The notes under the pieces were generated by a model that was given only the letters and a program-made list of their open reading frames with translations, searched no databases and had not been told where the DNA came from. DNA of 64,000 nucleotides, taken from positions 62,001-126,000 of the forward strand of contig JAGTQZ010000003.1 in the NCBI GenBank assembly GCA_018396705.1. Reading direction: 5' to 3'. Positions 8,686 to 16,979 of the stretch are shown here, piece by piece. The stretch is from Candidatus Bathyarchaeota archaeon. Lineage in GTDB: Archaea; Thermoproteota; Bathyarchaeia; Bathyarchaeales; Bathycorpusculaceae. Numbering within the stretch: position 1 is the first letter of the stretch; each line of letters opens with the position of its first letter. The position numbers and the translations under genes are program-made.

Positions 8686-9360
8686 CTACTCTATTATCGT
8701 CCCGACAGGTTTTCCTTCCACTGCCAGCAGAAGGTTTTCTGGTTTAAAACCGTCTAAAACGTGCACTTTTATGCGTTTAGCCCTTAGGATTTTTATGGCT
8801 TCTGGGTCAAGGATTTGGTGGATTCCCGCCTTATGCTTGTTTTCGGCTAAAACCTTTGGGAGGTCTTCGAAGCTGAGTCGTTCCAGTTTCACGGCGTCTG
8901 GGTGCTTGCGGGGATCTTTTGTATATATGCCCTCTTGGTCTGTGGCTTTTATGAGAATATCGGCGTTTATTTGTTCAGCCACCATGGCGGCAACAGTGTC
9001 CGTTGTCATACCGGGTTTTAAGCCGCCTAAAACGGCAATTTTACCCTTTTCCAAACATTGAATAGCCTCCTCGACGCTTGTGGGAATTTTCTCGCATGCC
9101 AGCTCCCCCAAAGTTTTAGCGAACGTTTGAGCATAAAGTCTCGAAACACTTATCGCCAAGTCATCTTGATCCTTCTCTGGCAAGCCCAGCTCTCTGGCTA
9201 TCTTTATGAATTCTCTTGCGAGGGCACCTCCGCCGACAACAACCGCCAACATGTGCCCTTCAGCCTTCAGCTTCTTCAAGATTTTGGCATACTTGCTTAT
9301 CAGCTGGGTGTTTACAGGTGTGGCGATGACGGATCCGCCCAAACGGATGACTACCCGCAT
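8686..9360 (-). CDS. pyrH: UMP kinase (archaeal PyrH)
   Basis: Amino-acid-kinase-fold enzyme that phosphorylates UMP to UDP. The N-terminus MRVVIRLGGSVIA carries the phosphate-binding glycines. VVVGGGALAREF (about residue 40), a LGGLKPGMTTDT stretch (about 115) and ATDQEGIYTKDPR (about 140) are characteristic of archaeal UMP kinase and separate it from isopentenyl phosphate kinase. The 224-residue length is normal. Same direction as the metallo-hydrolase upstream, 43 bases away. Confidence 0.94.
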   Translation of the reverse strand: MRVVIRLGGSVIATPVNTQLISKYAKILKKLKAEGHMLAVVVGGGALAREFIKIARELGLPEKDQDDLAISVSRLYAQTFAKTLGELACEKIPTSVEEAIQCLEKGKIAVLGGLKPGMTTDTVAAMVAEQINADILIKATDQEGIYTKDPRKHPDAVKLERLSFEDLPKVLAENKHKAGIHQILDPEAIKILRAKRIKVHVLDGFKPENLLLAVEGKPVGTIIE

Positions 9361-9403
9361 GTCCCCATGCTTCCTTTTGGTTTAGGAAAAGGACGTTTAA
9401 CAC

Positions 9404-10234
9404 TTAAAAGAATTTGTCCAGCCCATGTTTGGGTTTAGCTGTTTTTGCCTCTATTTTTTCGCCGAAAATTATACGCATGCCATCGGTAGCCGCCACCGTG
9501 GGCGTGCCAGTTTTCTCCTCGACGAGTTTGGCTTCGCGGGCTGGCCCGTGGAATATCATTTGCATGCCCAGATGCGTCAGAACAGCTTGCTCCGGGCGGG
9601 CTTCCTCCACTATTTTTATGGCGTCCTCCGTGGTCATGTGGCCCTCCCATGGCTTGCCAGCAGGCCTCATCACGCAGAGCATCAGCAGCCTCACGCCTTC
9701 ATAGGGTTTGCCTATTCCCTCAAAGTATTGGGTGTCGCTGGTATAGGCGAAGTCGCCGTACTCCCTAGTCTCGAAACGGAAGCCAACAGCGTCTGGATCC
9801 GTGTGCCTTGCCTCCGTGACAGAAACCGACACTTCCGCCACTTGAAAACGAATGTTCGGAAGAGCTTCGATCACCCGCTCAACCATTTGTTGGTGATATT
9901 TCGAAATGGACTGTTCGCAGAGATCATTACCCCTCAGAACACTTTTGGAGGCGGCGAGCACTCCACGCTTTTTGGTCATGCCACTGGTCATAGCCTCTAT
10001 AAGCACTTCAGCGTCCGTATAATGGTCGGGGTGGCTGTGCGAAACAAATATGGCGTTAAGCTTCTGGGGATCCAAGCCCTCGCTTATGGAGTAGACAAGC
10101 GCTCCAGGTCCGGGATCCAAGTGTAGGTTTAGGTTTTCGCCCAATATTCGTATTCCAGCAGTGCGCCGTTTCTGGGTAATGGTTGTGAACCTTCCGCCGC
10201 CTGTTCCGAGAAACACTATTTCGTAGGACGCCAT
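9404..10234 (-). CDS. Metallo-beta-lactamase-fold hydrolase
   Basis: A 276-residue MBL-fold protein. The metal-binding motif HSHPDHYTD lies near residue 67, a later histidine/aspartate pair is in ARHTDPDAV and YTSDTQY, and a C-terminal histidine is in LTHLGMQM. The N-terminus EIVFLGTGGGRF is the typical first strand of the RNase Z/phosphodiesterase-like branch. It may act on phosphodiesters, but the substrate is not evident. Transcribed just ahead of pyrH on the same strand. Confidence 0.9.
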   Translation of the reverse strand: MASYEIVFLGTGGGRFTTITQKRRTAGIRILGENLNLHLDPGPGALVYSISEGLDPQKLNAIFVSHSHPDHYTDAEVLIEAMTSGMTKKRGVLAASKSVLRGNDLCEQSISKYHQQMVERVIEALPNIRFQVAEVSVSVTEARHTDPDAVGFRFETREYGDFAYTSDTQYFEGIGKPYEGVRLLMLCVMRPAGKPWEGHMTTEDAIKIVEEARPEQAVLTHLGMQMIFHGPAREAKLVEEKTGTPTVAATDGMRIIFGEKIEAKTAKPKHGLDKFF

Positions 10235-10342
10235 GTCTCGAGCCTCTAGTTAATTGAAATCTTGTTTACGCGTCTATGTTTAGAATTCAGCAAGGAAATA
10301 TTTTAATACAAAGCTTGTTTAAAGCGAGTGAGGTTGCCAGCG

Positions 10343-11326
10343 ATGTTCGAGGAGTTTGGACTACTTGGCAACGTGCTTGTTCTCATAGCTTCATTGATCA
10401 TACTTGACAGGGCAAGCGAGTTAACCATCGACAATGCAGTTAAGGTTTCAGAAATAAGCGGTTTGGGGAAAACAACAGTGGGTTTTATCCTAATAGCCTT
10501 GGTCACGACTTTGCCGGAACTAAGCGTTTCTGTTTTCGCCGCAATTTTGGGCGAAGGTGTGGACATAGCCATTGGAAACGTTTTAGGCTCCAACGTTGTG
10601 AATATCTGTCTAATATTGGGAACGGGGATTCTGATCGCCTCCTTGAAAAGTTCTGACCGATTAAAGATGTTGCCGCTTATAACAGAAGAGGAGGTCGGAA
10701 CCCTTTATTTCGGCCTTTTCATAGCCTCCGTGGTTCCATTAACACTTCTCTACGTGGGATACGCAAGCAGATTGATAGGGATTCTCCTCATAGGAATATT
10801 TGCATTCTACATTTACAGACTTGCAAGCATGAGACGCATAAAAAACGAGTGTGCTCTCGGCGAGGAGAGGGCAAAATTGAAGCTTTATACTTTTTTAGCT
10901 GTTTTTGGCGCCGCTATAGTGGTGGCAAGTGCCAATTTCATAGTTGATTCCGCCGTATACCTTGCCGAGTATTTTGGCGTGCCCCAAGTTATCCTAGGCG
11001 CCACCATTGTCGCTTTCGGAACAAGTCTGCCTGAATTTGCAAACACCGTGAAATCAGCCTTCAAAGGCCATTTGGAACTGGCGTTAGGCAACATTGTTGG
11101 AAGCTGCTTCACAAACATAACTCTAATTCTCGGCTTAGCCCTCATGAGCTCGACGGAGATAAGAGAGATCACTCCATTCACAAGCCCAATATTGTTCTCG
11201 CTCATAACAAACCTTCTGCTCTGGTATTTTCTGTCCAGCGGAAGAGTTGGCTGGAGAGAAGCCCTAATGCTGCTTTTCATGTACGGAATATTCCTCGTAG
11301 TAAGCTTCGGCGGCTACAGAGCTTAA
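10343..11326 (+). CDS. CaCA-family calcium/sodium (or cation/proton) antiporter
   Basis: Integral membrane exchanger with the two inverted alpha repeats of the family. The first has LVTTLPELSVS and GNVLGSNVVNICLILG (about residues 55-100). The second has VAFGTSLPEFANT and GNIVGSCFTNITLILG (about 225-270). The acidic residues in the two TLPE/SLPE motifs bind the cation. Ten hydrophobic helices are visible. I chose the ATG at 10343 because GTGAGG sits nine bases upstream; a GTG at 10328 is also possible. A cytoplasmic loop rich in charged residues separates the halves. Confidence 0.93.
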   Translation: MFEEFGLLGNVLVLIASLIILDRASELTIDNAVKVSEISGLGKTTVGFILIALVTTLPELSVSVFAAILGEGVDIAIGNVLGSNVVNICLILGTGILIASLKSSDRLKMLPLITEEEVGTLYFGLFIASVVPLTLLYVGYASRLIGILLIGIFAFYIYRLASMRRIKNECALGEERAKLKLYTFLAVFGAAIVVASANFIVDSAVYLAEYFGVPQVILGATIVAFGTSLPEFANTVKSAFKGHLELALGNIVGSCFTNITLILGLALMSSTEIREITPFTSPILFSLITNLLLWYFLSSGRVGWREALMLLFMYGIFLVVSFGGYRA

Positions 11327-11369
11327 AGAGGACTTAAATAACAGTTTCAAACCAGTAGAGGCGGGGATT

Positions 11370-12374
11370 ATGGAAAAAGCGAAAGCAAAGGCTTTGGCGC
11401 TTTTTTCCGGCGGTTTGGACAGCAGCCTCGCTATAAAAATGATTCAGGAGCAGGGCATAGCCGTCGAAGCCATAACTTTTCTTACGCCCTTCTACTCGGC
11501 TAGGGCTGGCGGCTTCAGCCTTGAAAGGGCTGCCCAGCAGTTAGGCGTGCCATTAACCGTTATGCGTCTAAGCTTGGACTATGTGCGGCAGGTTATCCGC
11601 AAACCCAAATATGGCTATGGCAAGCACATGAACCCATGCATAGACTGCCACATATACATGCTTAAAAAGGCTAAACAGTATGCACGGCAGATTGGCGCCT
11701 CCTTTATAATAACTGGTGAAGTTTTAGACGAGCGTCCCATGTCCCAGCACTGGAAAGCCCTAAAAATCGTCGAAGAAGAATCAGGCCTAAAAGGACGATT
11801 GCTGAGACCGTTGTCCGCAAAGCTTTTGCCGCCTACAGAACCCGAAAAGGCTGGAATTGTGGATAGAAGCAAGCTGCTAGACATTAGGGGTAAATCCCGC
11901 AAAAGACAGTTAGCCCTTGCAAAGGCTTATGGCATAACAGAATACCAGTCCCCAGCCGGCGGCTGCCTCCTAACCTACAAGGAGTTTGCGGCGAAACTCC
12001 GCGACTTGCTCGAACACAAAAAACGTGTCTCCATAACTGATTTAGAGCTTCTGAAAATAGGGCGCCACTTCCGCCTCGGCAAAAACAAGATTATCGTCGG
12101 AAGAAACAAGGAAGAAAACGAGGCGCTTCTAAAACTTAAGGGCAGAAACGACTATTTCTTTGAGGCGGTTGGCACAGGAAGCCCCATCACGCTTCTGCAG
12201 GGACCAAAAACAAGGCAAGCCATAGAAAAGGCGGCACAGCTAACAGCCTACTACTCAGACCAGAAGACTGGCAAAGTGCAAGTGCGCTGTGGCAGAACAA
12301 AACCAGAAAAAACCATAACAGTGGAAAGACCAAACACCCAACAAATAGAACAACTACGAATAAAAGTAAGGTAA
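11370..12374 (+). CDS. PP-loop ATPase, tRNA thiouridylase-like (MnmA/ThiI-related)
   Basis: A 334-residue protein whose N-terminus has the adenylating PP-loop LFSGGLDSS (about residue 11). A conserved MNPCIDCH cysteine pair lies near residue 90 and GEVLDERPMSQH near 115. These are hallmarks of a MnmA-like subfamily common in archaea and thermophilic bacteria and often annotated as tRNA sulfurtransferase. A further cysteine in SPAGGCLLT (about 195) may be catalytic. It probably activates a tRNA uridine for thiolation; the exact position is not known. Starts 43 bases after the antiporter gene. Confidence 0.85.
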   Translation: MEKAKAKALALFSGGLDSSLAIKMIQEQGIAVEAITFLTPFYSARAGGFSLERAAQQLGVPLTVMRLSLDYVRQVIRKPKYGYGKHMNPCIDCHIYMLKKAKQYARQIGASFIITGEVLDERPMSQHWKALKIVEEESGLKGRLLRPLSAKLLPPTEPEKAGIVDRSKLLDIRGKSRKRQLALAKAYGITEYQSPAGGCLLTYKEFAAKLRDLLEHKKRVSITDLELLKIGRHFRLGKNKIIVGRNKEENEALLKLKGRNDYFFEAVGTGSPITLLQGPKTRQAIEKAAQLTAYYSDQKTGKVQVRCGRTKPEKTITVERPNTQQIEQLRIKVR

Positions 12375-12485
12375 GATATTTGTCCAACATATAGAAGTAA
12401 GTTTTACCTAAAGTTAACTCTTGAAAAGACCACAAGAAATATAGAAAAGATTATAGTATACGTAGCATAATTGTTTAGACTCGCA

Positions 12486-12941
12486 ATGAATACAAAGAAG
12501 TATGAAAAGGAACTTCTTCCAAAAAAGACACGTCTTCTCCTTTACATAAGAGACAAAGACTTGATTGAATTATTCAGCGGGTATATCTTCGATACGAAAA
12601 TTAAGTTAACAGATTTGCAGAGAGAACTTGGCTATAATAGTCCAAGCCATCTATACCAAGATCTGATGGATCTATCTCAAAGGGGATATATTGAGTACAA
12701 CCCGACACAAGATAATGTCAAGATAACAGACAAGGGCAAAAAACTTACGGAGCGTTACGCATACATTAGATCCTTATGCTTAATCTTAATAATATTCAGC
12801 TTGGGTTTATTACCAATCCTCCTCTACATACCCAAATGGGTCTGGGTATATTCTGCATTATTAAGCGGGATCAGTTTGAGTTGTGGCGTCTTAATAATTG
12901 TAAATCTTTGGAAGCTAATTAAAGAGAAGATTGTCTTCTAA
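12486..12941 (+). CDS. Winged-helix protein with two C-terminal membrane helices
   Basis: Not matched to a named family. Residues 1-90 look like a winged helix: a recognition helix around SPSHLYQDLMDLSQRGY and a wing ending VKITDKGKKL. Two hydrophobic helices follow at about 98-120 and 123-145. The layout suggests a membrane-tethered regulator or sensor. The ATG at 12486 is preferred over a TTG at 12471. A TATA-like TTATAGTATA about 30 bases upstream would give an almost leaderless transcript. Confidence 0.7.
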   Translation: MNTKKYEKELLPKKTRLLLYIRDKDLIELFSGYIFDTKIKLTDLQRELGYNSPSHLYQDLMDLSQRGYIEYNPTQDNVKITDKGKKLTERYAYIRSLCLILIIFSLGLLPILLYIPKWVWVYSALLSGISLSCGVLIIVNLWKLIKEKIVF

Positions 12942-13025
12942 ATTTTTAAGTAATCTTTCAAAATTTAGACCAATATTTCCCTTTACAAAATTTGAAAATC
13001 AAAAAGAAAGAGGTGAGAAGTAAAA

Positions 13026-13229
13026 ATGCCATTAAACATAAATGTTTTCGCAAAATCGACGCTCTCGATTCTCGCCGTGGTTGTCCTTATAGCATTTTTA
13101 TTAAGTATATATAACAATTCCCAAGAACTGCTAAATACAGCAAAAACACTATTTGCTTGGCTCATCATAGCTGTTGTGGCTGTCACTTTCATAATCAACC
13201 TTCCAAGAATCTTGTCTCGACTAAGCTAA
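13026..13229 (+). CDS. Small two-helix membrane protein
   Basis: Sixty-seven residues with two hydrophobic helices (about 10-28 and 40-60) joined by a short polar loop containing NNSQELLN. A good ribosome binding site, GAGGTGAG, ends about eight bases before the ATG, which supports a real gene. It lies 85 bases after the winged-helix membrane protein on the same strand and may be co-expressed with it. No family recognised. Confidence 0.62.
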   Translation: MPLNINVFAKSTLSILAVVVLIAFLLSIYNNSQELLNTAKTLFAWLIIAVVAVTFIINLPRILSRLS

Positions 13230-13330
13230 TACAAATTATAGCTATGACAGCTTCATGTTTAAGTTCATGGGGCTTTCAGTTTAGCAACCAACGAAAAAAG
13301 GTATTAGCGAATCAAAGCATAAAAACAAAT

Positions 13331-13500
13331 TCTAGAGAGGGTAAGCGTTTATTGGCTTTTGCAATCCAAAAGGATGTTGGAAACCCTAGAGGGGAGGGGC
13401 TAGGGAAAATATGGCTGAAAAAGGCTCCATTTTCCAGCGTTTACCAAAAACTCTAGAGAGGGGTATCAATTTTGTGGTTTGCCACAGTCAACAAAATTGA
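13331..13500. repeat. Cluster of short direct and inverted repeats
   Basis: The stretch between 13230 and 13505 has no convincing gene. It contains TCTAGAGAGGG at 13331 and again at 13452, 121 bases apart, each followed by loosely similar T-rich sequence. CCCTAG/CTAGGG (13384-13389 and 13400-13405) encloses a G-rich loop. A perfect 10-bp inverted repeat, TCAATTTTGT/ACAAAATTGA (13466-13475 and 13491-13500), contains a second overlapping palindrome, TGTGG/CCACA (13473-13486). The last structure lies just past the stop of the leftward gene at 13506 and could end its transcript. Confidence 0.55.
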
Positions 13501-13505
13501 CGCTT

Positions 13506-13733
13506 TTATAGGTGTTTTTCGAAGATTATGGCTGTTTTTTCTGGTTTTTTGAAGCCAAACTTTTCCAAAGTGTCTGTTACTGGCTTGTGGCTGCATGTAA
13601 ACCCATAGATTTTCTCGATGCCTTTTTGGTGGCAGTAAGCCAGCAGAAACCCAGCCATATCTAAAACCGCCTTGTGGCTTCCGTCTATATAGCATGTTTG
13701 AACAGCTCCACATATGCATAGTTTAATTAGCAA
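13506..13733 (-). CDS. Short GNAT-acetyltransferase-like protein or fragment
   Basis: A 75-residue reading frame. Its second half (GIEKIYGFT, HKPVTDTLEKFGFKK) resembles the final strand-helix-strand of GNAT acetyltransferases, where the EK-x-GF motif is common. An N-terminal acetyl-CoA-binding portion is absent, so it is either a remnant or an unrelated small protein. It starts only about 24 bases from the divergent rio2 start, leaving little room for separate promoters. Weakly supported. Confidence 0.4.
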   Translation of the reverse strand: MLIKLCICGAVQTCYIDGSHKAVLDMAGFLLAYCHQKGIEKIYGFTCSHKPVTDTLEKFGFKKPEKTAIIFEKHL

Positions 13734-13757
13734 ACGCGTCTATTTTAGGCATTAGTG

Positions 13758-14675
13758 ATGTCAGCCGAAGCCATCCAAGCCTTCAAAAACCTCGAAAGCG
13801 AAGACTTCCGCATATTGCAGGTCATCGAAGCCGCCATGACAAAACACGAGTACGTGCCAAAAGAGGTCATCGCCAAATACTCCAAATTCAACGAGGAAGA
13901 AGTCACCTTCCGCCTCGAAAAACTACACAAGCTCCGCCTAATACGCCAGACAAAACAGCCCTACTTGGGGTATACGCTGAACTACGCGGGCTACGACTGT
14001 CTGGCGATAAACGCCTTTGTGAAAGCCGGAATCCTAGAAGCCTTCGGCAAACCACTCGGCGTGGGCAAAGAAGCCGACGTCTACGACGCTTTAACGCCGA
14101 TTGGCGAGCGCATAGCCATAAAATTCCACCGCCTAGGAAGAATAAGCTTCCGCCAAACAAGACGCAAACGCGGCTGGACAACAGAAGACATGCACTGGCT
14201 ACTACGCTCAAGAAAAGCTGCAGAAAAAGAATATGAAGCCTTAACACTTGTATACCCGAAAGGCGTGGCTGTTCCAAAACCCATAAGCCAAAACCGCCAC
14301 GCCATAGCCATGAGCGCCATAGAAGGTGCAGAACTCGCCCAACTACGCGAAATCCCAAACCCACAGAAAGTGCTAATGGAAATTCTACACAACATCAGAA
14401 AAGCCTACCAGAAAGCCGGAATAATCCACGCAGACCTAAGCGAATACAACATCATACTAAAACCCGACATGCACATCCTCATAATCGACTGGCCACAGTA
14501 TGTAACCAAAGACCAGCCTAACGCCCAGCAACTCTTGAAACGCGACATAGAAAACATAATCACCTATTTCAAGCGTAAACACCTGTTTGAAACAGACGCG
14601 CAACAAGCCTTCGAGTACGTGACAGGCAAAGGAAGAAAACCGCTACCTTTTAAGAGCATCCAAAACAATGTATAG
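13758..14675 (+). CDS. rio2: RIO-type serine/threonine protein kinase, Rio2
   Basis: Atypical kinase required for small ribosomal subunit maturation. An N-terminal winged helix (about residues 1-85) is the Rio2-specific domain. The kinase core follows: nucleotide loop GVGKEADVYDA (about 98), catalytic HADLSEYNI (about 222) and metal-binding IDWPQ (about 242). The 305-residue length is typical. GTG at 13755 and ATG at 13758 are adjacent candidate starts. The 3' end overlaps the opposing LSm gene by 33 bases. Confidence 0.95.
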   Translation: MSAEAIQAFKNLESEDFRILQVIEAAMTKHEYVPKEVIAKYSKFNEEEVTFRLEKLHKLRLIRQTKQPYLGYTLNYAGYDCLAINAFVKAGILEAFGKPLGVGKEADVYDALTPIGERIAIKFHRLGRISFRQTRRKRGWTTEDMHWLLRSRKAAEKEYEALTLVYPKGVAVPKPISQNRHAIAMSAIEGAELAQLREIPNPQKVLMEILHNIRKAYQKAGIIHADLSEYNIILKPDMHILIIDWPQYVTKDQPNAQQLLKRDIENIITYFKRKHLFETDAQQAFEYVTGKGRKPLPFKSIQNNV

Positions 14676-14882
14676 AATGTTATTGCCACGCAGCAAAACA
14701 TTCCCATAGTTGGCGACAGGCTGATCTTCACGGCACTCAGTTGCACCTTCCAAGAGAATGTTCATATGGCCATCACACTTAACCATTTTACCCCTATATT
14801 CACAGCCATTCTTCAAAACAACAGCAATATTTGCATTTAACTGCTTAACAAGAACATTCAAAGGCTTCTTACTCGGCTCCAT
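14643..14882 (-). CDS. Archaeal LSm (Sm-like) RNA-binding protein
   Basis: Seventy-nine residues with both Sm motifs. Sm1 covers about residues 10-45 (VVLKNGCEYRGKMVKCDGHMN). Sm2 ends with NVLLRGNNILYI (about 60-72), where the RG is part of the uridine-binding pocket. Archaeal LSm proteins form heptameric rings on RNA. The reading frame converges on rio2, and its last 33 bases are antisense to the kinase C-terminus. Confidence 0.94.
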   Translation of the reverse strand: MEPSKKPLNVLVKQLNANIAVVLKNGCEYRGKMVKCDGHMNILLEGATECREDQPVANYGNVLLRGNNILYIVLDALKR

Positions 14883-14930
14883 AACAGCACCTTAAAGGCT
14901 TTGAACACTAACCATAATCCACACAAACGT

Positions 14931-14940
14931 TAAATATAAA
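14931..14940 (-). promoter_or_regulatory. TATA element for the LSm gene
   Basis: The minus strand reads TTTATATTTA about 50 bases upstream of the LSm start, preceded by an A-rich stretch where the BRE would be. This is the best archaeal promoter match in the 145-base gap between the LSm and MFS genes; nothing else is evident in that gap. Confidence 0.55.
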
Positions 14941-15027
14941 AGTTTTATCCAACCAAACCAACATATACACATATACTTGTTTCCCGCGTGCGCATTTGAA
15001 ATTGGGGGCTTAAACGTAAACTTTTAT

Positions 15028-16272
15028 CTAATTTTGAGTTTTAGGTGGTTTGATTAAATAGCAAAGAACAATCAATGCTAACGCAAGAACTAAACTTAAT
15101 AGGAAAGCTGGATAGTAGCTCCCATAAACATTATTCATTAAATTAAAAACATATATGCCAAGCGCAGCTCCCAAGAAATGCATAAACGTTGAAAGCCCCA
15201 AAAGTTCACCCAAAATCTTCTCACTAAATGTTTCTCCAATCCAAGCTGAAAAAATGGGCGCCATTCCAAAGAAGCTTAAGCCTAACAAGACAATAAACAC
15301 ATAATAGACCACCATAGACCTAACAAAAAATATAGGCAACATTAAAGATACAGCTCTAATAAAATAAAGAATTGAAAATGGTATTTTATAACCAAACTTT
15401 TTCGGCAATAGTCCTATAGATATGGTTCCAATAAACGCCATTGCAGCTATATATCCAAGCCCGTATGATGCAGCAACCTCATCTATTCCCCACTCAACAC
15501 TTATTGGAACCCAAAGTTGGGCAAAAGGCATGTCTGTAAACCCGCACATAAACATGATAATAATTCCAACAATTATAAAAAAGCCCGTTTTCACAACCAT
15601 CTTTATAGAAATTGCTTCATTCGATGTATTACCTAAAACCTTTGTAGAGGATGCCCTGGGTTCTTTGATGAAAAAGCTTGAAAAAGCAATTATTATTATG
15701 AAGACCGTGCCAAGCAAAAACCATGTATTTCTCCACCCGTAACTCTGAATAAGACTCTCAGCTAAAGGTGCTGTGCAAAACCAGCCGATCGGATAAGCAG
15801 ATTGAAAAACACTTAAAGGTAAGCTCTTCTTTTCAGCAAACCACTTTGATATCAAAGTTGTTGAAGCAACCATACCAATGCTCTGCCAAGTAAAGCCCAA
15901 CATGACCCCATAAAACAGATAAACTTGCCAAATTTCCGAAACAAAAGACAAAAGGAGTGTGCTTACACCAGCTACAGCATATCCAAATAAGATGACAACC
16001 CTAGAACCATATTTATCCGTTATCTTACCAACAATAGGCATCGAAAAACCTGTACTTAACATGCAGAGGCTCATGGCCTGGCCTAGCAAAGATATATCCC
16101 AACCTAGCTCCCTAGATATAGACATAAGCGAGACTGGGAAGGACATCTGTGCCCCTGAAGCCATAAAAAACATCGCGAAGCTTAAACTTACTACAACCCA
16201 ACCACAGCTTTTGGATCGCCTCAAACTTATCGGCAAACTAAAATCTCCTGACCTAATTATGCTGATACCCAT
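15028..16272 (-). CDS. Major facilitator superfamily transporter
   Basis: A 414-residue carrier with twelve hydrophobic helices in two halves. The MFS loop motif between helices 2 and 3 reads GKITDKYGSRVVI (about residue 80). The overall pattern resembles the OFA/monocarboxylate group, but substrate cannot be assigned. A short cytoplasmic N-terminus of about 25 residues carries basic residues. Divergent from the small membrane protein gene at 16311, with a 38-base gap that must hold both promoters. Confidence 0.9.
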   Translation of the reverse strand: MGISIIRSGDFSLPISLRRSKSCGWVVVSLSFAMFFMASGAQMSFPVSLMSISRELGWDISLLGQAMSLCMLSTGFSMPIVGKITDKYGSRVVILFGYAVAGVSTLLLSFVSEIWQVYLFYGVMLGFTWQSIGMVASTTLISKWFAEKKSLPLSVFQSAYPIGWFCTAPLAESLIQSYGWRNTWFLLGTVFIIIIAFSSFFIKEPRASSTKVLGNTSNEAISIKMVVKTGFFIIVGIIIMFMCGFTDMPFAQLWVPISVEWGIDEVAASYGLGYIAAMAFIGTISIGLLPKKFGYKIPFSILYFIRAVSLMLPIFFVRSMVVYYVFIVLLGLSFFGMAPIFSAWIGETFSEKILGELLGLSTFMHFLGAALGIYVFNLMNNVYGSYYPAFLLSLVLALALIVLCYLIKPPKTQN

Positions 16273-16310
16273 TGAAAAATATAATTTTTTTAATGCCTTA
16301 ATTTTTACTC

Positions 16311-16550
16311 ATGTGCCATGATTTTAACACATTAAAATTGGAAAGGCTCTATAACAAATTACGATGGCCTTTACTTATTATTCTATCATTTGCTCCATTT
16401 TCACTCTTACTTTTTGGAGACATAGTCTTTGCTTATGGCTTGATTGTCTATCCAATTATAGTCTTTGCAGGTTTAATCATTCATAGCGTAACAGAGAAAA
16501 TTCGCTTTGGAAATAGAAAGAGCCTCAATCATATGCATAAGATTATATAA
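16311..16550 (+). CDS. Small two-helix membrane protein
   Basis: Seventy-nine residues with a charged N-terminus, two hydrophobic helices (about 20-37 and 39-60) and a basic tail. No family recognised. Ten bases separate it from the CcdA-like gene downstream, so the two may be co-transcribed. Composition is consistent with a real membrane protein, but the start lacks an obvious Shine-Dalgarno sequence. Confidence 0.5.
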   Translation: MCHDFNTLKLERLYNKLRWPLLIILSFAPFSLLLFGDIVFAYGLIVYPIIVFAGLIIHSVTEKIRFGNRKSLNHMHKII

Positions 16551-16560
16551 GGTGGTCTGT

Positions 16561-16845
16561 GTGAAGGTTAGGACTAGCGTCTTTATAGAGAGGGAAATCC
16601 TCGAGAAAGCCAAGAAATTGGGCTTAAATGTTTCACAATGCTGTGAAAACTCCTTAAGGCTTTATATAGAAGCTATTGAAGGCTCTAACAGGAAAATTAC
16701 CCAAAATGAACCCTCAAAAGAGAATTCAGAGAATCCAGAAGCTTTAGAAATGAAAAGAGCATTAAATAGAGATTGGTCGGGCGGGCAGGATTTGAACCTG
16801 CGACGCTCCGGTTTCCGCAAATCACCTGTGCGCTTGGTAGGCTGA
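16561..16845 (+). CDS. CcdA-like antitoxin (ribbon-helix-helix type)
   Basis: The GTG at 16561, seven bases after GGTGG, begins VKVRTSVFIEREILEKAKKLG. This is the beta-strand plus helix of CcdA/RHH antitoxins, followed by LNVSQCCENSLRLYIEAI. About 70 residues look genuine. The last ~24 codons, beginning DWSGGQDLNLRR, are antisense to the tRNA-Tyr gene, and the stop codon lies within the tRNA intron. That tail is therefore not conserved protein sequence. No CcdB-type toxin is visible beside it. Archaeal homologues are often orphans and may be ordinary DNA-binding regulators. Confidence 0.68.
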   Translation: MKVRTSVFIEREILEKAKKLGLNVSQCCENSLRLYIEAIEGSNRKITQNEPSKENSENPEALEMKRALNRDWSGGQDLNLRRSGFRKSPVRLVG

Positions 16846-16910
16846 AACGGGACACCCACCATGGGCAGGTGTCTACAGCCGGAAGCTCTACCAAGCTGAG
16901 CTACCGCCCG
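16774..16910 (-). tRNA. tRNA-Tyr (GUA anticodon) with intron and encoded CCA
   Basis: Minus-strand cloverleaf. Acceptor CGGGCGG (16904-16910) pairs with CCGCCCG (16778-16784). The D arm is GCTC/GAGC, the anticodon stem TCCGG/CCGGA and the T arm GCAGG-TTCAAAT-CCTGC; discriminator A is followed by CCA at 16774-16776. The loop begins CTGTAG, giving anticodon GUA. About 60 bases (16813-16872) interrupt the loop after position 37, the canonical archaeal intron site cut by the bulge-helix-bulge endonuclease. The intron boundary could shift by a base because the flanking bases are alike. Confidence 0.93.
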
Positions 16911-16979
16911 CCCTTTCAGCTAACTCTTAAAATCGAGCAAGCTGATTTAACCGTTTCGTTCCGCCTCAAATATGGTTAA

